DNA of 64,000 nt from Ephemerocybe angulata (Eukaryota > Basidiomycota > Agaricomycetes > Agaricales > Psathyrellaceae), in the NCBI GenBank assembly GCA_013368325.1, contig JAACJK010000232.1, positions 62,001 to 126,000 on the forward strand, written 5' to 3'. Shown piece by piece: positions 44,816 to 59,188 of this stretch (the first letter of the stretch is position 1; every line of letters starts with the position of its first letter). Made by a program: the position numbers and the translations under genes. Below the pieces are notes generated by a model that had not been told where the DNA came from, made no database searches, and saw only the letters and a list, made by a program, of their open reading frames with translations.

Positions 44816-45883
44816 CTATCCCCCGTCCCTAAAGCCAAAGCGACCTAGGGAATGAGAAGCACAACCTCCGACTGCTCTCCACCTCCAACCACCAACCCAA
44901 GCTTCGGAGCGAGCAACAACAGCCTGTGTGCGTGTCACCACCCTGTCAATGAGCTTCCCGCACCGACCGTCGCCATCCCTCCATGCTCCCGGCATCTCGA
45001 AACTAGAATCACCCCGCACTCCATCACCTCCTGCTGGCAGCTGAGCCGAAATAACCCCAGGCTGAGAGTCCCCTTCTGAACCCCGCACTGCCGCAACGTT
45101 TTCATCCCCGTTGCTCGGAATCCTGGGCAACGACTCAGGAACCCAGTGCCGAGTCGTCTCTGAAGCCGGACTGAGTACTGCAGCGGGTGCCGGCGAGCAA
45201 TCTTCGTCTTGTGGAACCGGCGGCGATCGCGTGCGCCAATCTTGAGCGCGTGCCTGCAACACCGAAGTCGGCAGCGACCTGTCACGAGTCTGCGCAGATC
45301 GACGCCTCCCAGCGACCGGCGCCCTACCCCTCCATTTTCCAACCTCCATCCAATCCTCCAGCACCTCCATTTCCAGCGACTGTACGCCTTCAAGAAACTC
45401 CCTCCACGTCCCATACCTCCCCCTCATCAACTGACGCACCGCCCAGGGGAGGTCGCGAATGACCTTTCCTAAATAGGCGCCGGAGTCGTACACTCCAGCA
45501 CCCCTCGCCAAAACCGCCATGCGAGCTGCCCAACCTACATGGCAGTACACCACCCGTGCCTGATACGCTTCCGTCCTTCCGAGCTTCGCGTATGGCAAAG
45601 TCATCGCCAACATTTCCTCCAAACACCGCGACTGTGTCTTCCTGAACACCGGGACTTTCGGCCACCGCTCAGCAAACTCTGCCTCCACCAACCGCCATGA
45701 CTTCCTAACATCGTCAGCCAATCCATCCCACCACTGATCGGCCACACTACCAGCTTGAAGGTAGTTTACAAACTGGCAAACGCGGGCGTCGTCGGTTCTC
45801 TCGACACGGCGAAAGAGCCGTAGAAAGTCGTGCGGGTGTACGTCGTAGTCTGACCCGGTGAAAAACGGCACTGACAGCTCCAT
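44816..45883 (-). CDS. Retrotransposon Gag-like protein (non-autonomous element)
   Basis: 355 aa from ATG 45883; a longer frame starts only at TTG. The N-terminal third (PFFTGSDYDVHPHDFLRLFR...QFVNYLQAGSVADQWWDGL) has the helical pattern of retrotransposon Gag proteins of Ty3/gypsy elements. The C-terminal half is Arg/Ser/Pro-rich and lacks a CCHC knuckle. The frame fills most of the element and ends 36 bp before the 3' LTR. An intact gag in an element with no pol is the definition of the TR-GAG class. Whether this Gag packages its own RNA cannot be judged from sequence. Confidence 0.8.
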   Translation of the reverse strand: MELSVPFFTGSDYDVHPHDFLRLFRRVERTDDARVCQFVNYLQAGSVADQWWDGLADDVRKSWRLVEAEFAERWPKVPVFRKTQSRCLEEMLAMTLPYAKLGRTEAYQARVVYCHVGWAARMAVLARGAGVYDSGAYLGKVIRDLPWAVRQLMRGRYGTWREFLEGVQSLEMEVLEDWMEVGKWRGRAPVAGRRRSAQTRDRSLPTSVLQARAQDWRTRSPPVPQDEDCSPAPAAVLSPASETTRHWVPESLPRIPSNGDENVAAVRGSEGDSQPGVISAQLPAGGDGVRGDSSFEMPGAWRDGDGRCGKLIDRVVTRTQAVVARSEAWVGGWRWRAVGGCASHSLGRFGFRDGG

Positions 45884-46244
45884 CCTTCGCTTCTTCGTCT
45901 CTCCTTCCAAAACCAACTACTTTTCGACTTCGACTCCTTCGACTCGACGAGCGTCTTCGACTGGGTGATCCGTAGGGATCCTTCGCTGCTGCAAGGTGAA
46001 ACGAAGTTCGGCGTGCGGAACCTGCCCTTCGTCCTAAACGCGTCTGACGCGATGTGCTTCTTCGACTGGGATCCGTATAGACTCTTTGCTGCGAGATGAT
46101 TCGGGTTCCGATGTGCGAAATCCTCGTGCGGGTTGGGTGCGGGTGGGCCAAAAACGACAGGAACGACTATTTCGACTTTCGACTTGCGACGGCGACGACG
46201 ACTAGGCGTAAAGAACGAGGAAAGAAAGCTCTGTTGTCACCAGA

Positions 46245-46423
46245 TGGAGTGGGGCGACTCCGAGATGCAGAGCCCCGAGAGAACGTGCCAAACACGATGA
46301 TGATAGGATGAAGTCTACGACAAGAGGAAACCAGGAAAAGCATCGCAAGGAGGCTGACTAAGCATCAGTCAGCCTCCGACAGGGGCGTCTGGATGGCGCG
46401 CCGCGGCGCGACGCGCTAATCCA
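46245..46423 (-). repeat. 5' LTR of the gag-only element
   Basis: 179 bp; one base different from the LTR at 44601-44779. Confidence 0.92.
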
Positions 46424-49089
46424 CCGGATATCGAAAAAGCTCTATGGGCCCAACAGGAGGCCGTACGAATCACTCCTGAAGGAAGCGAAGATCTACCAAA
46501 GCGTCTAAGCAACCTCGGAGGATCGTTCGTGGATCGCTTCGAACGGAGTGGGGAACTGTCCGATATCGCCGAAGCAATATCTGCGCTTCAGAGGGCAGTA
46601 CAACTCACCCCCGAGCACACGCCCTACCTCCCGGCACTGCTCACTAACCTCGGTGGTACATACTTGCGTCGCTTTGGCCGCACGAGTGAGCTCTCCGACA
46701 TCACAGAAGCAATAACAGTGCAGCGAAAGGCGGTCAAGCTCACCTACAGGAAAGATGCCAGCATGCTTAATAACCTTGGAATCTCGCTTGATTCGCGCTA
46801 CGGAATGACGGGTGACCTCTCGGACGTTACAGAGGCAGTATCAGCACTTCGACTGGCGGTGAAGTTGACACCACCGGCTCATGCAGACCTTCCATCCCGG
46901 CTCACCAACCTTGGAAGCGCTCTTCAACTTCGCTTCGAGCAGACAGTCGACTCTTCGGACATTGAAGAGGCCATATCGGTTCAGCGCAGAGCGGTGCAGC
47001 TCACCCCGTACAATCACGCCACCCTCCCTGGCTGGATTAACAACCTAGGAAACTCATTACAGGCGCGTTTCAAGCAAGCGAGGAATCTGTCAGACATCGA
47101 TGAAGCCATCGCGATACAGTCGCAGGCCGTTAATATTATGCCCCATGGTCACAGCACCCTCCCAAATCTCCTCGGCAATCTTGGGCAATCCTTTCTCCTT
47201 CGATTCAGCACACGCGGCGAACGCGAGGATTTGAACCAGTGCATCTCCCGCCACAAAGATGCAGCGACTTATCGCGTCGGCTCCCCAAGGTCCAAGCTGA
47301 ACTCGGCCACGATTTGGGCGCAGCTGCTCGTCAAGCACTATCCCCAATCACCCGATATCCTACCCGCATTCGACACTGCGCTGAGCCTCGTCGCACTGAT
47401 AGCTGGACTTGAACAGACGGTTCGGGGTCGTTATGAACAACTCAAAGGCGCGTCCGGTATAGCCGTCGAGGCTGCCGCTGCTGCCTTGTCACTGGAGAGG
47501 CCGGACAAAGCTCTCGAGTGGCTTGAACAAGGGCGCTGCTTGGTCTGGATCCAGTTGAGCAATCTACGTACACCCCTCGACGACTTACGCCTCCAAAACC
47601 AAGAGCTTGCTGATCGCATTGCCGAGGTATCGAAGCAACTCGAAACCGCCGGGTCGTCTCGTGCGACAGGACATTTGGGTATGTCGATGTTAGAGAAGAT
47701 ATCTGTGGAAGACGAAGCCCGCTCCCACCTCTCACTCGCGAAACTGTGGGATGATCTCCTTCAAGAGGCAAGAGCTATCCCAGGTTTTGAAACCTTCTTG
47801 CGGCCGGTGCCATGCTCTACCTTACTCCAACACCTTCCTGAAGAGGGACCGATCGTTGTTATCAATGTCGACAAGCATCGGTGCGATGCTATCGCACTCC
47901 TGAATGGGATGGACGAACCTCTCCACATTCCTCTCCCCAACTTCTCACTCAAGAAGGCTAACGATTATCGAAGTCGCTTAAAAGCACAATTGCGATCCCA
48001 AGGACTCCGTGATCGCGCGTACGACCATGACCGAGAGGTGGTGGATTCGCATCCGACGCTCTTAGCGAGGCCGCTGAGGCCCGTAATCAGGGGGAATCCG
48101 GGTGAGAATATTGTCCGCGGCGTGCTTCGAGGACTGTGGGTGGAGGTGGCGAAACCCATATTAGACCATCTCAGCATTCCTGTGCGTATTAACTCATTTA
48201 TAGGACTTTCCATCATTCGGTACTGATTCTTGCGTTTGAAGATGAAGGACGAGTCAAGCGATGTACCCCTGAGGCTATGGTGGTGCTTAACAGGGCCACT
48301 GTCCTTCCTCCCGATTCATGCAGCAGGAGTTTATCTAGATTCCAACCGCGAGGGCGTTCTCGACTATGTCATCTCCTCCTACACTCCAACGGTGACCGCC
48401 CTTGCCGACCAGGTTAAGAACCCGCGATCGATAAATACGCATGTCTCCGGTGTGTTTTTCACAAGTCAGCCAAACGCACCTGGTGCGTCCTCGATACCTG
48501 GGACAGCGAAGGAAGTGCAGTCGATCTACTCGAGTGCTACACGTAACGGGGTGCGCTCGCTCATGGTTGAGGGCAGCGCTCTGACTGTGGGAGACTTCCT
48601 CGAGCAGATGGAGCGCTTCAGCAGTATTCACTTGGCCTGCCACGCATCTCAGAACCAACTCAGAACGCTGCAGAACCCCTCCAAAGCCGATTCCTCTTCC
48701 AGAACGGCTCACTCCATCTCGCTACCATCATCCAGAGAAAACTCAAGAATGCCGATCTCGCTTTTCTATCGGCGTGTCAAACGAGCACGGGTGAAGAAAA
48801 ACTCTCTGACGAAGCCGTACACCTTGCGGCGGGGATGCTAGCTGCAGGGTATCGCCGTGTGGTGGCGACGATGTGGTCGATCAGTGACAGCGCGGCTCAG
48901 GAGGTCGCTATTAACTTCTACGAGTACCTGTGGAGTAAGAGGGGGGAAGTAAGGAGTGCAGCCTTCGATGGGAGCCTGGCGGCATATGCGCTCCATGACG
49001 CTATCCAGAGGCTGATGGGTCGCCTTGATAATTCAGAGCGCTCACTACTTACTTGGGTTCCTTTCGTACATTTCGGCTATTAAACCACC

Positions 49090-50950
49090 ATGATTTACTC
49101 CGATCTCTCTCTTGGTATGTCTATCGTTTATGATACTATGTTGTATTAGCTATATTCCGATATCATCCTGCCTCAATGTAATGACTTCACTTTACATGGT
49201 GAGCGGCCCCTCTTTAGTTGCGTGTGATCCCTTCATTTATTCATCTTATACAGTCAACCGATTGAGTTTGAACTGACAGTGAGTCAAAGAAGGTTGGGCG
49301 TTGTTTGGATGGTGTTTGGCAGCAGCCTTCAGCATGGTTGTGATCGCTGTGATGGCAAGCATGTCGACCCCTTCGTCGTCGACGTCGACGTGGTTGACGC
49401 TCGATCCACCTTGTTCTATCTATCGCCTCTCAAAATCCGGCTCTACTCACACCGAGACGCGAGCAGACTTGACTGAGCAGGAAGAAAACCCGGATTTGGA
49501 TCGTTCTCGCCGGAGCAAATAACGACGTTCAGGTCTCTTCGGACTGCGGTTGTGCCAGACCATCTCACCGAAGGAACCTGGGATATGAAAGTCCATGGAT
49601 CCATCGGATCTCGCGCGTTGGACTTAGTTTGCGTTGAAGGGCGGAATTGGTCGGTGTTAACTTTTGGCACTTTCGGAAAAGTTCCTCTTCCTCGAGGTAC
49701 GCCCACAAGCTATCTGGCGCGACCCCAAAAACGCGAACAAACAAAGTTTCCCGCGCGTTTGGGGGCTGCCATTTTGTGAACGCTTCTCCTCCACCAATAC
49801 GCAACTTAGTACCAGCGTAATTTTTCGTGCGTTCGATAGGCGTTTTAGAGTAGAACATAATGATATAACATCAGGGGAATCGGGGGACGGCGTTATTCCC
49901 AGATTGTTACGATCAAACCAATCGGGATTTGCCGATTGACAATTTGATGGCCAGGTCTTGTCAGGCATTATCGCGGTTTGAGCAAGCTCTGATAATGTCG
50001 AGCAGGCTTCTCCATGGGACATACAGGATGAGTATTATCAGCTTCCTCAATGATTTCAAAGTCAGATAAAGCATCTATAATGCCTTGACATATAGATACA
50101 AGCATGTAGAAGCTTGCCCAGATTTCAGAATCAATATATCGGCAGACCCGCTAGAGCCACCCCGAAAGTTACTCACAGGATGAATGTCAGGGATTTTCCA
50201 CCGGTTAGCTAAGGGTGGAAGTCTTCCAGCTTTCACTTTTGAGATACTTACAGATCTGTCAAGTATCTACTACGTAGTATTGGCAACCAATTACAGGGCG
50301 CTTATCTGACATGTTCCTTCTCCGATCATCGCATGAAGGACTTTTCAGCCCTGTCAAGTTCGCCCTTGCTCGACCTAATCATTTTCACCTACTCACAGCA
50401 ACATGATGAGGGATACCTAGTTTTCAGGTAGTATCGATCTGTGGGTGCTCTGACCAAGGCTTACCGGACGCCAATCCCCTCTGAACATCGAAACGAAGGA
50501 TTTCTTCAGGGTCTCAGCTCCGCTTAGTTGGGATAATTAGACCAGTACATTACTAGTATCAGCTACTTCCAATGCATCAAGGATGGATACCTGGACAAGG
50601 TTGCCAGTCCAGCCGGAGATCGCCCACACTTCAAGTTAGAAGGCGATGCCCTGGGGCCAGCAGTTGTCGATCTCGATCTCACAATAGGAGGCGTCAGAGG
50701 ATGCTGCAAGGTTGCGCACAGAGGGTGTATACGCGACGAATGCGAGTCATAGTTGCGTTGAGAAAGCGTAGTTAGAAGCAAGTGTTGAGGACGTAGACAC
50801 GATCTCTGAAATTTGTGGGCCCAATCATGTCACATAAGGGTGTAAGTAAACAAAGTCGAACAGTGCCCCTCGTATTCCCCAACTTGAAGGCGGGGTGACC
50901 ATAGGAGAGTAGGAGACTATCGCACTTGTTGAATATAAGAACGGTCATTA
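49090..50950. other. No supported gene
   Basis: Short frames only. A block at 50595-50640 (ggttgccagtcc...cacacttcaagtta) is shared with 54977-55027. Confidence 0.4.
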
Positions 50951-50959
50951 CACAGGCCT

Positions 50960-51966
50960 TTACCAGTAGTCGATACTCTCTGTGTAATTACAATGAACAG
51001 ATTCTTGTACGCCTTCCGCAGAGACGCCAACCATACCCTCCACGATCTTTGTGTGACCCCTAGCTTGCTTCGACGTGAACCCCAGATGCCATTCCGTTTT
51101 GGGCCAGTACGTAGATGAGAGTTGAAAGACGTTGAAAGGGAGGGAGGCAGTCACATTGTCGGTAAGGTGACGCTTTGAATGTAAGCATGTTTCTTCGAGG
51201 CACCCATCCAGGTCGCGCACCCGCTTCGCAGGGCAGGGATCACGATACATGAAGCCCCGGGCGATGTACTTGTCTTGATCCAATGTACGACGTGGCTTAG
51301 CTATGGCTTGAGCATCCGTAACGTTCTTGAAACCTAGGACGGTAAGGGCTTGAAAGAGCTGGACGTGCAGGACTTGCCTTCCTTGTTCCCGGTCAATACC
51401 GGATAACAGCAGTAGAACCCAGAAGCCGAAACAAAGTTCATCATAAAAGTGGAATGGGATAGGAACGGAGGGGCGAGGGCCGATGATGAGGATGATACGA
51501 TGACATGGACCGTTGAAAAATCCACCTGGCGATAGAGGGTGACTGCGGTCTTGATAGCGTTCTGGCCAGGGTCGTCATCGATAGACCGGGGCCCAAAAAA
51601 CGGGTCAGTGAATACCTGGTACTTCTCGTGGTTGAGGAAGGAAAGGAAGAGGTCCGTCCCGGTGATGGGGCACATGAAGTCGATATTATTTGGTACGATT
51701 GAGGATGGGGAGACTATTTCCAGAGCTGCAGAACCTGCAATAACGGAGTCGCATCGATCGAGGGCTAGGAAGGTGGCGTAGATATCGAGGCGGTAAGGAT
51801 CGAGTAGCTCCGAGAGCCGTTGGCGGAGACAGTGGAGAGCAAAGAGGCGGAAAGGGAGCGAAACGTAGGAGAAAGAGACGGCATCCTGTAGCGAGAGACA
51901 TCCAAACACCAAGAGTTTGAGCTCTGTTGGCAGTCTAGCCCAAAGCCCGGCAAATGACACTGGCAT
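50960..51966 (-). CDS. F-box-like protein with a nucleotidyltransferase-like segment
   Basis: Mushroom-typical protein, probably a substrate-recognition or structural factor; function unknown. Exons are complement(50960..51333, 51378..51966), giving 320 aa. It begins MPVSFAGLWARLPTELKLLVFGCL, an F-box-like opening, followed by the family's conserved middle (VIAGSAALEIVSP...PNNIDF), which resembles the GS...D core of nucleotidyltransferase folds, then a beta-rich part and KYIARGFMYRD. The intron is 44 nt and of GC-AG type (donor AAG|GCAAGT, acceptor CCTAG). With it, both halves join in frame; without it, an early stop at 51334 would end the protein. The frame extends upstream of 51966, but the F-box start fits that Met best. 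Little else can be said with confidence. Confidence 0.65.
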
Positions 51967-52239
51967 GGTGGAGGAGATCGACGAAGGAACAGTGGAACAA
52001 GACCTAGAATATAAACGAATAAAACAAGTCGCATGTGATCGACTCGAGACGTCGGGCGGGAGTGAAAGGATGGATGAATTGGCTCCGGTCGCTTCCCGAG
52101 TAGACAGCAATAACCTTAGCGCAGGCATTTCACAAACTTCTTGTCCTTCTTTTCCTTTCGTCTTGTAAACCCTCAATGACAGACTGGCGAACAACAGGCA
52201 TGAAGGAACTGTGGAATGAGACATAGATTAATAAACGTA

Positions 52240-55240
<3,001 letters not shown>

Positions 55241-57710
55241 CTACATGTTGAAAGTCATCGTTAAGTCCCACAATATCAACCCAACGGAAGGGAAGCCCTG
55301 CATCCCAATATCAGAAGCGTCTATCCAGTTTGCACTCAAATACTCACTGTCCCGGATCTTCTTCAACACCTCGGTTGGACTTAGCTGCTGCGGTTGAGTA
55401 GCCATGGCTAAAAGACAAAGAGAAAGGGTAAGGTAATGATTTGGTCTGAAAGGCAAAACGTACCTGTAGATATCAAGGCTGAGAAGGGGATAACCTGGTC
55501 ATGAACCTGGGTTTTCTGGTGGAACTCCGGAGTTGGTGACAAGTGTTTGGTCTCCTCTAGTCGAAAGGTGTGCCTCAAGTCGCGGAGGAAATCGGGAGAC
55601 AGGGACTGCGTTGAGGTGCGGAGCAGCTCAATAAGGTTTTCGCGCAAGATCTTGTACTCGCCTGTATGCTCAGTCTTCATTTTAAACATCGCTTCTTCGC
55701 CAGCAATGAGTCTGGCGTAGAAGATATCCATCGCTTCTTCACAGTCAAGTAAATCGTCGATTTCGAAGTCCAAGGATCCCTTGTAGTCGGCGTAGTAGAG
55801 CAGAGCGCCGAGCTGGTCCCGATTCAAATGTCAATCAAGGCGGCAAAAGACTGAATGCAGCGAAACTCACGATGGCGATGGACAGTTTTGGTAGATGCGG
55901 GAGCATATCGCCGTCATCTGCCAGTCCTCCGGCGTGGAGTCCTGGATAAGTCGTCCCCTCGCCGCCGACCTTCATTTGATCAGCTATGAATGAGGAAACA
56001 GTCTCTGGAAAACCATGGTTCGCGCAACCAGAACCATAGCGAATGAGCGCAAGAAGGCATGGCGACTGAAAGTGGAGAATGAAGACATCTTCTGCTGCAG
56101 TACTAATCACGGTGATGCCTTCAGTGGACTTCCACGCCGTGCCCACACGCGGCTCGAAAGAAGAGCCAGGCTCATCCCTCCGTTTGTACTGGGAAAATAG
56201 ACGCCCAACATACAGAGCGTCAGCAATGCTGGCCTGTATAGATGCTTCAGTTCATATTTGTTAAGCTCAAAGCTAAACCGGTACGTACATTTTTGTCGAG
56301 GTCCAAGGCGCTGAACCTCTTATTGTAGGGCAATGGCCCACTCGTCCTCCCAGACGCCGGGACTACAAGGTATTTATGCAGGTCCATTGCCGTTGTCGCG
56401 AGTACACGAACCGAGTTCCCGTAGGCAATTTTATCGGCGGGGTCGTTACCGTTATATTGCGACAACGGGATGAAATTGGAATCTGACAAGACTTTCGTTC
56501 GACAGAACTCCATCATCTTCTTCACAAAAGGGTTCACGTAGAGTTTCCGGTACTGTTGCAGACATTCTATCAATTAAGTGGATCGAAGGACAAACTCAAT
56601 CTAACGCTCACAGTTTTGCTGAGAGGAGGAACGAGATAGCCATCGATAAGACTCAGAGCCACCTGGTCGGTGGGCACTAAGGAGGGCAAAGATAAGCACT
56701 TTAACCACCCAACATTTGAGATGGTTATCGACTTACCAAACCTGCCTGCCAGCGCCGGATCTTTGTCAAACCTCTCTTTAAGAGAATTCTTCGTCTGTTG
56801 AAACCAATACTCGAGAGCGGGAGGTCGGGTGCGCGAGGTGAACAGGCCTAGACCTGATACGTCTTCTTTTGTGACACATAACCCGCATAATAACCCAAGA
56901 CCAATGTTGCCATGGTATGCCCCAGCAAAGCTAGTCAAGAGATCGGTGTTGATAGCTGGCCAGTATGACTTCGGTATACGAACGATGGGCGCCTTGATCC
57001 CCTTGACCTTTCCTGGCCTCTTGAACTCGGTGTTGAACGAAATGAGATCAAAATCGGCGGACATGTTGGACGCATTCGAACCAGGGTAGGGAATACCAGG
57101 GGCTGAGGGCTGTGCCGGAACGCCTGCCTGCTGGGTCGTTGAGAACGATGGAAGGGACGTTGGCATGCCATAGACCCGGCTTGTCTCAGGATTGGTGGGC
57201 AGGCCAGCCTCCATTGCTGGATACCGTGATGGCAGTAGATCCTCGGTCTGCGTCCGAGGAGCTTTGGTCGCAGCACCATAAACTCGGGGGTTATATCCGT
57301 GACCGGACTCAGACGGGGGGATCGGAACGCTAGCGTATGCAAAATGCATGGGTGATGTTTCCTGGCCTGCAGACGCTCGTTGCGCCATCTCCTCGGTTGT
57401 TACGTAGTCAAATTGGGGTGGCACGTCGCGGGCCAATCCCTAGGATTGAATAAGATATAACTCGAAAATAGATCAAGGTGTAACGCCAGAAACATACCGG
57501 CCTACTAGAGCGGCCTGAGAGTGGAGGCGTTGCCTCGGAAGAGAGGCCCCGTGTGTGTCGCTTTCCTAACGAAGATTGTGTGTTGAGTCCGAGTCCACGA
57601 CGCGCGTTGTGGTTCTGGAACTGGCCGGGGTAGTGCGATTGATGCTGCAGCGGAACATGCTGTAGGTGTGGATCTTGGGGGTACCCAGGAGGGTGGGAGG
57701 GTGTCGACAT
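55241..57710 (-). CDS. Conserved-looking protein of unknown function, seven exons
   Basis: Exons are complement(55241..55407, 55464..55812, 55871..56233, 56289..56552, 56612..56676, 56737..57439, 57498..57710), giving 707 aa. Every intron is 55-60 nt, GT-AG, and all seven joins keep frame, which is strong evidence for a real gene although I recognise no family. The first 160 residues are Pro/Gln/Ser-rich and probably disordered. After that it reads as a globular alpha/beta protein (FKRPGKVKGIKAPIVRIPKS, SYWPAINTDLLTSFAGAYHG, PTDQVALSLIDGYLVPPL). No signal peptide or membrane segment is seen. An optional last intron exists: gtgagt in the final exon could splice and give a slightly shorter C-terminus. 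The TATA box is at 57781. Confidence 0.7.
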
Positions 57711-57780
57711 CGAGTAAGAGATGTAGGAGATAGTGGTGAGGTGTTCTGGGTTCCTGCTGCATTACGATACTTTCAGCCGC

Positions 57781-57788
57781 CCTTTATA
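57781..57788 (-). promoter_or_regulatory. TATA box of the seven-exon gene
   Basis: TATAAAGG on the minus strand, 70 bp before ATG 57710. The gene at 61783 has the same octamer. Confidence 0.5.
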
Positions 57789-58170
57789 CAACTCATGATA
57801 CCCCGGAAACATAAGGCTAAAATAAAAAAGCGGGAAACTTGAACCTGCCTTGGGCCAAAGTTACCGAGGTCGGCGCCAGCTTTGAAAGCTAAGAGTCCCC
57901 AAAATGGTGCCAGAACGTCCAAGTCCCAGAGACCCAGGCTAGAATGCGCAAAAGCAATACCGCCATCTACAGCCAACACCAATCGTGAGTATCTGTTGAA
58001 AAGAAGTGTCCGAATCCACATCGCCTTCCCAGAGAACAGGCGTTCCTTCCAAACTTACGGCCGAAGAAGCCTACCGGAATTGTAGCAGCTATCCATTTGT
58101 TTCAAACGCTAGCTGTACAATGACCCATGACATGGGAGTTCGAACAATGTCGCCCATTCCTTTGCCCAGA

Positions 58171-58841
58171 GTTGCCTATAGCAGTGGCGCTTCTACTTCT
58201 AGACCAATGCTCATAAGTGCCACTCCCTCGCGCTGAGGGTTCGGAGGGCAGTGACTGTGAATCGGAGGCAAGCAATGCGACCCCGGCACAGACTCTCAGT
58301 AAGAACCGAGAGCAGTGCTGCTCGGATGCGTGAGCCTGAGGTAGGGTGCACAGAGCCCAGAAAGATCTGGTCTCCGCTGCGTGGCCATCGACGAAGAGGC
58401 ATCAGCATAGGTCCAAGGTTTCTCCAAGGACTCGGTGGAAGACGATGATGAGCTACCGTAATTGCGTCTTCTGTATCATATATGGGGGTTAGCTTTGTCA
58501 AACCGACTCAAACGAGGGAACGCATCTTACTGTTGCCTATAGCAGTGGCGCTTCTACTTCTAGACCGATGCTCATAAGTGCCACTCCCTCGCGCTGAGGG
58601 TCCGGAGGGTAGTGACTGCGAATCGGAGGCAAGCAACGGGACCCTGGCACAGAGAACCGAGAGCAGTGCTGCTCGGATGCGTGAGCCTGAGGTAGGGTGC
58701 ACAGAGCCCAGAAAGATCTGGTCTCGGCGGCGTGGCCAGACTCGGTGGAAGACGATGATGAGCTACCGTAATTGCGTCTTCTGAATCATATATGGGGGTT
58801 AGCTTTGTCAAACCGACTCAAACGAGGGAACGCATCTTACT
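58171..58841 (+). repeat. Tandem duplication, units of 361 and 310 bp
   Basis: Unit 1 is 58171..58531 and unit 2 is 58532..58841. Both start gttgcctatagcagtggcgc and end aacgcatcttact, and they are almost identical apart from a deletion of about 50 bp in unit 2 near 58740. The unit contains gagcccagaaagatctggtc, the inverted match of 54890-54920. No gene was seen. Confidence 0.85.
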
Positions 58842-59188
58842 GAGTCCCATCCAAGCGAATTCTTCTCTATGTATAGACACGATATCCAGCCTATTCCCGG
58901 TAAGAAGTAAGAAGAGGTGGAAACTTGAAGACCTCTCGAAGGAGGGTGAGTCAGCTTCTGCATCGGAGTCGAAAACAGCACTGGCGGCCTTCGGCTTTCG
59001 GCGCTGTGGGAATGGCTGACTCACAATCGCCGCGGTTGCCGTCACCGCTTCCAAGTTGATCTCACCGGACTGAGCAGTGAACGCTCTTCATCCTCCACCA
59101 TCTTCCACCCCGTCACCACTTTCTTTTACACCAATTAGTCTCTCCTTCGACCACCAGTCCCTTCTGCAGCTTTCTCCTTCTATTTGAG

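Larger units (their letters stand above)
44597..46427 (-). mobile_element. Gag-only LTR retrotransposon (TR-GAG-like) with target-site duplication
   Basis: A 1823-bp element (44601..46423) is bounded by 179-bp LTRs and a ccgg duplication (44597-44600 and 46424-46427; 5 bp, accgg, if the terminal A is counted as target). The LTRs run TG...CA and differ at one base (44737), so the insertion is young. Oriented on the minus strand, the 5' LTR is followed by TCTGGTGACAACAGAG, a plausible tRNA-primer site, and the 3' LTR is preceded by a G-rich polypurine tract (TTTTGGGGGGCC). Between them is only a gag frame: no protease, reverse transcriptase or integrase. It must depend on an autonomous partner, probably Ty3/gypsy-type. 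Confidence 0.9.
43567..49083 (+). pseudogene. TPR-CHAT protein gene, disrupted
   Basis: Originally a long protein with tetratricopeptide repeats and a C-terminal CHAT protease domain, a caspase-like architecture greatly expanded in mushrooms. Short 5' exons start at ATG 43567; those before 44045 are tentative because frames and donors are ambiguous. Clear pieces are 44045..44161, 44221..44319 and 44388..44600, then 46424..48181 and 48242..49083 (60-nt intron). The repeats follow a pattern of about 44 residues (RFERSGELSDIAEAIS...LQRAVQLTP...LP..L.NLG). Two lesions are visible. A gag-only LTR element (44601-46423) sits inside a repeat; its target duplication shows that the frame was continuous before insertion. 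A one-base loss between 48651 and 48663, just after the catalytic histidine motif HLACHA, throws the catalytic cysteine motif LSACQTSTG out of frame; that frame stays open to TAA 49083. The protein is almost certainly not made intact. Confidence 0.85.

Noticed and set aside
51360..51390. Frameshift pseudogene call for the F-box-like gene
   Set aside because: A GC-AG intron with a strong GCAAGT donor joins the halves exactly in frame, so an intact gene is the simpler reading.
58171..58841. CRISPR-like or satellite array
   Set aside because: Only two long units without spacers; it is a simple tandem duplication in a eukaryotic genome.
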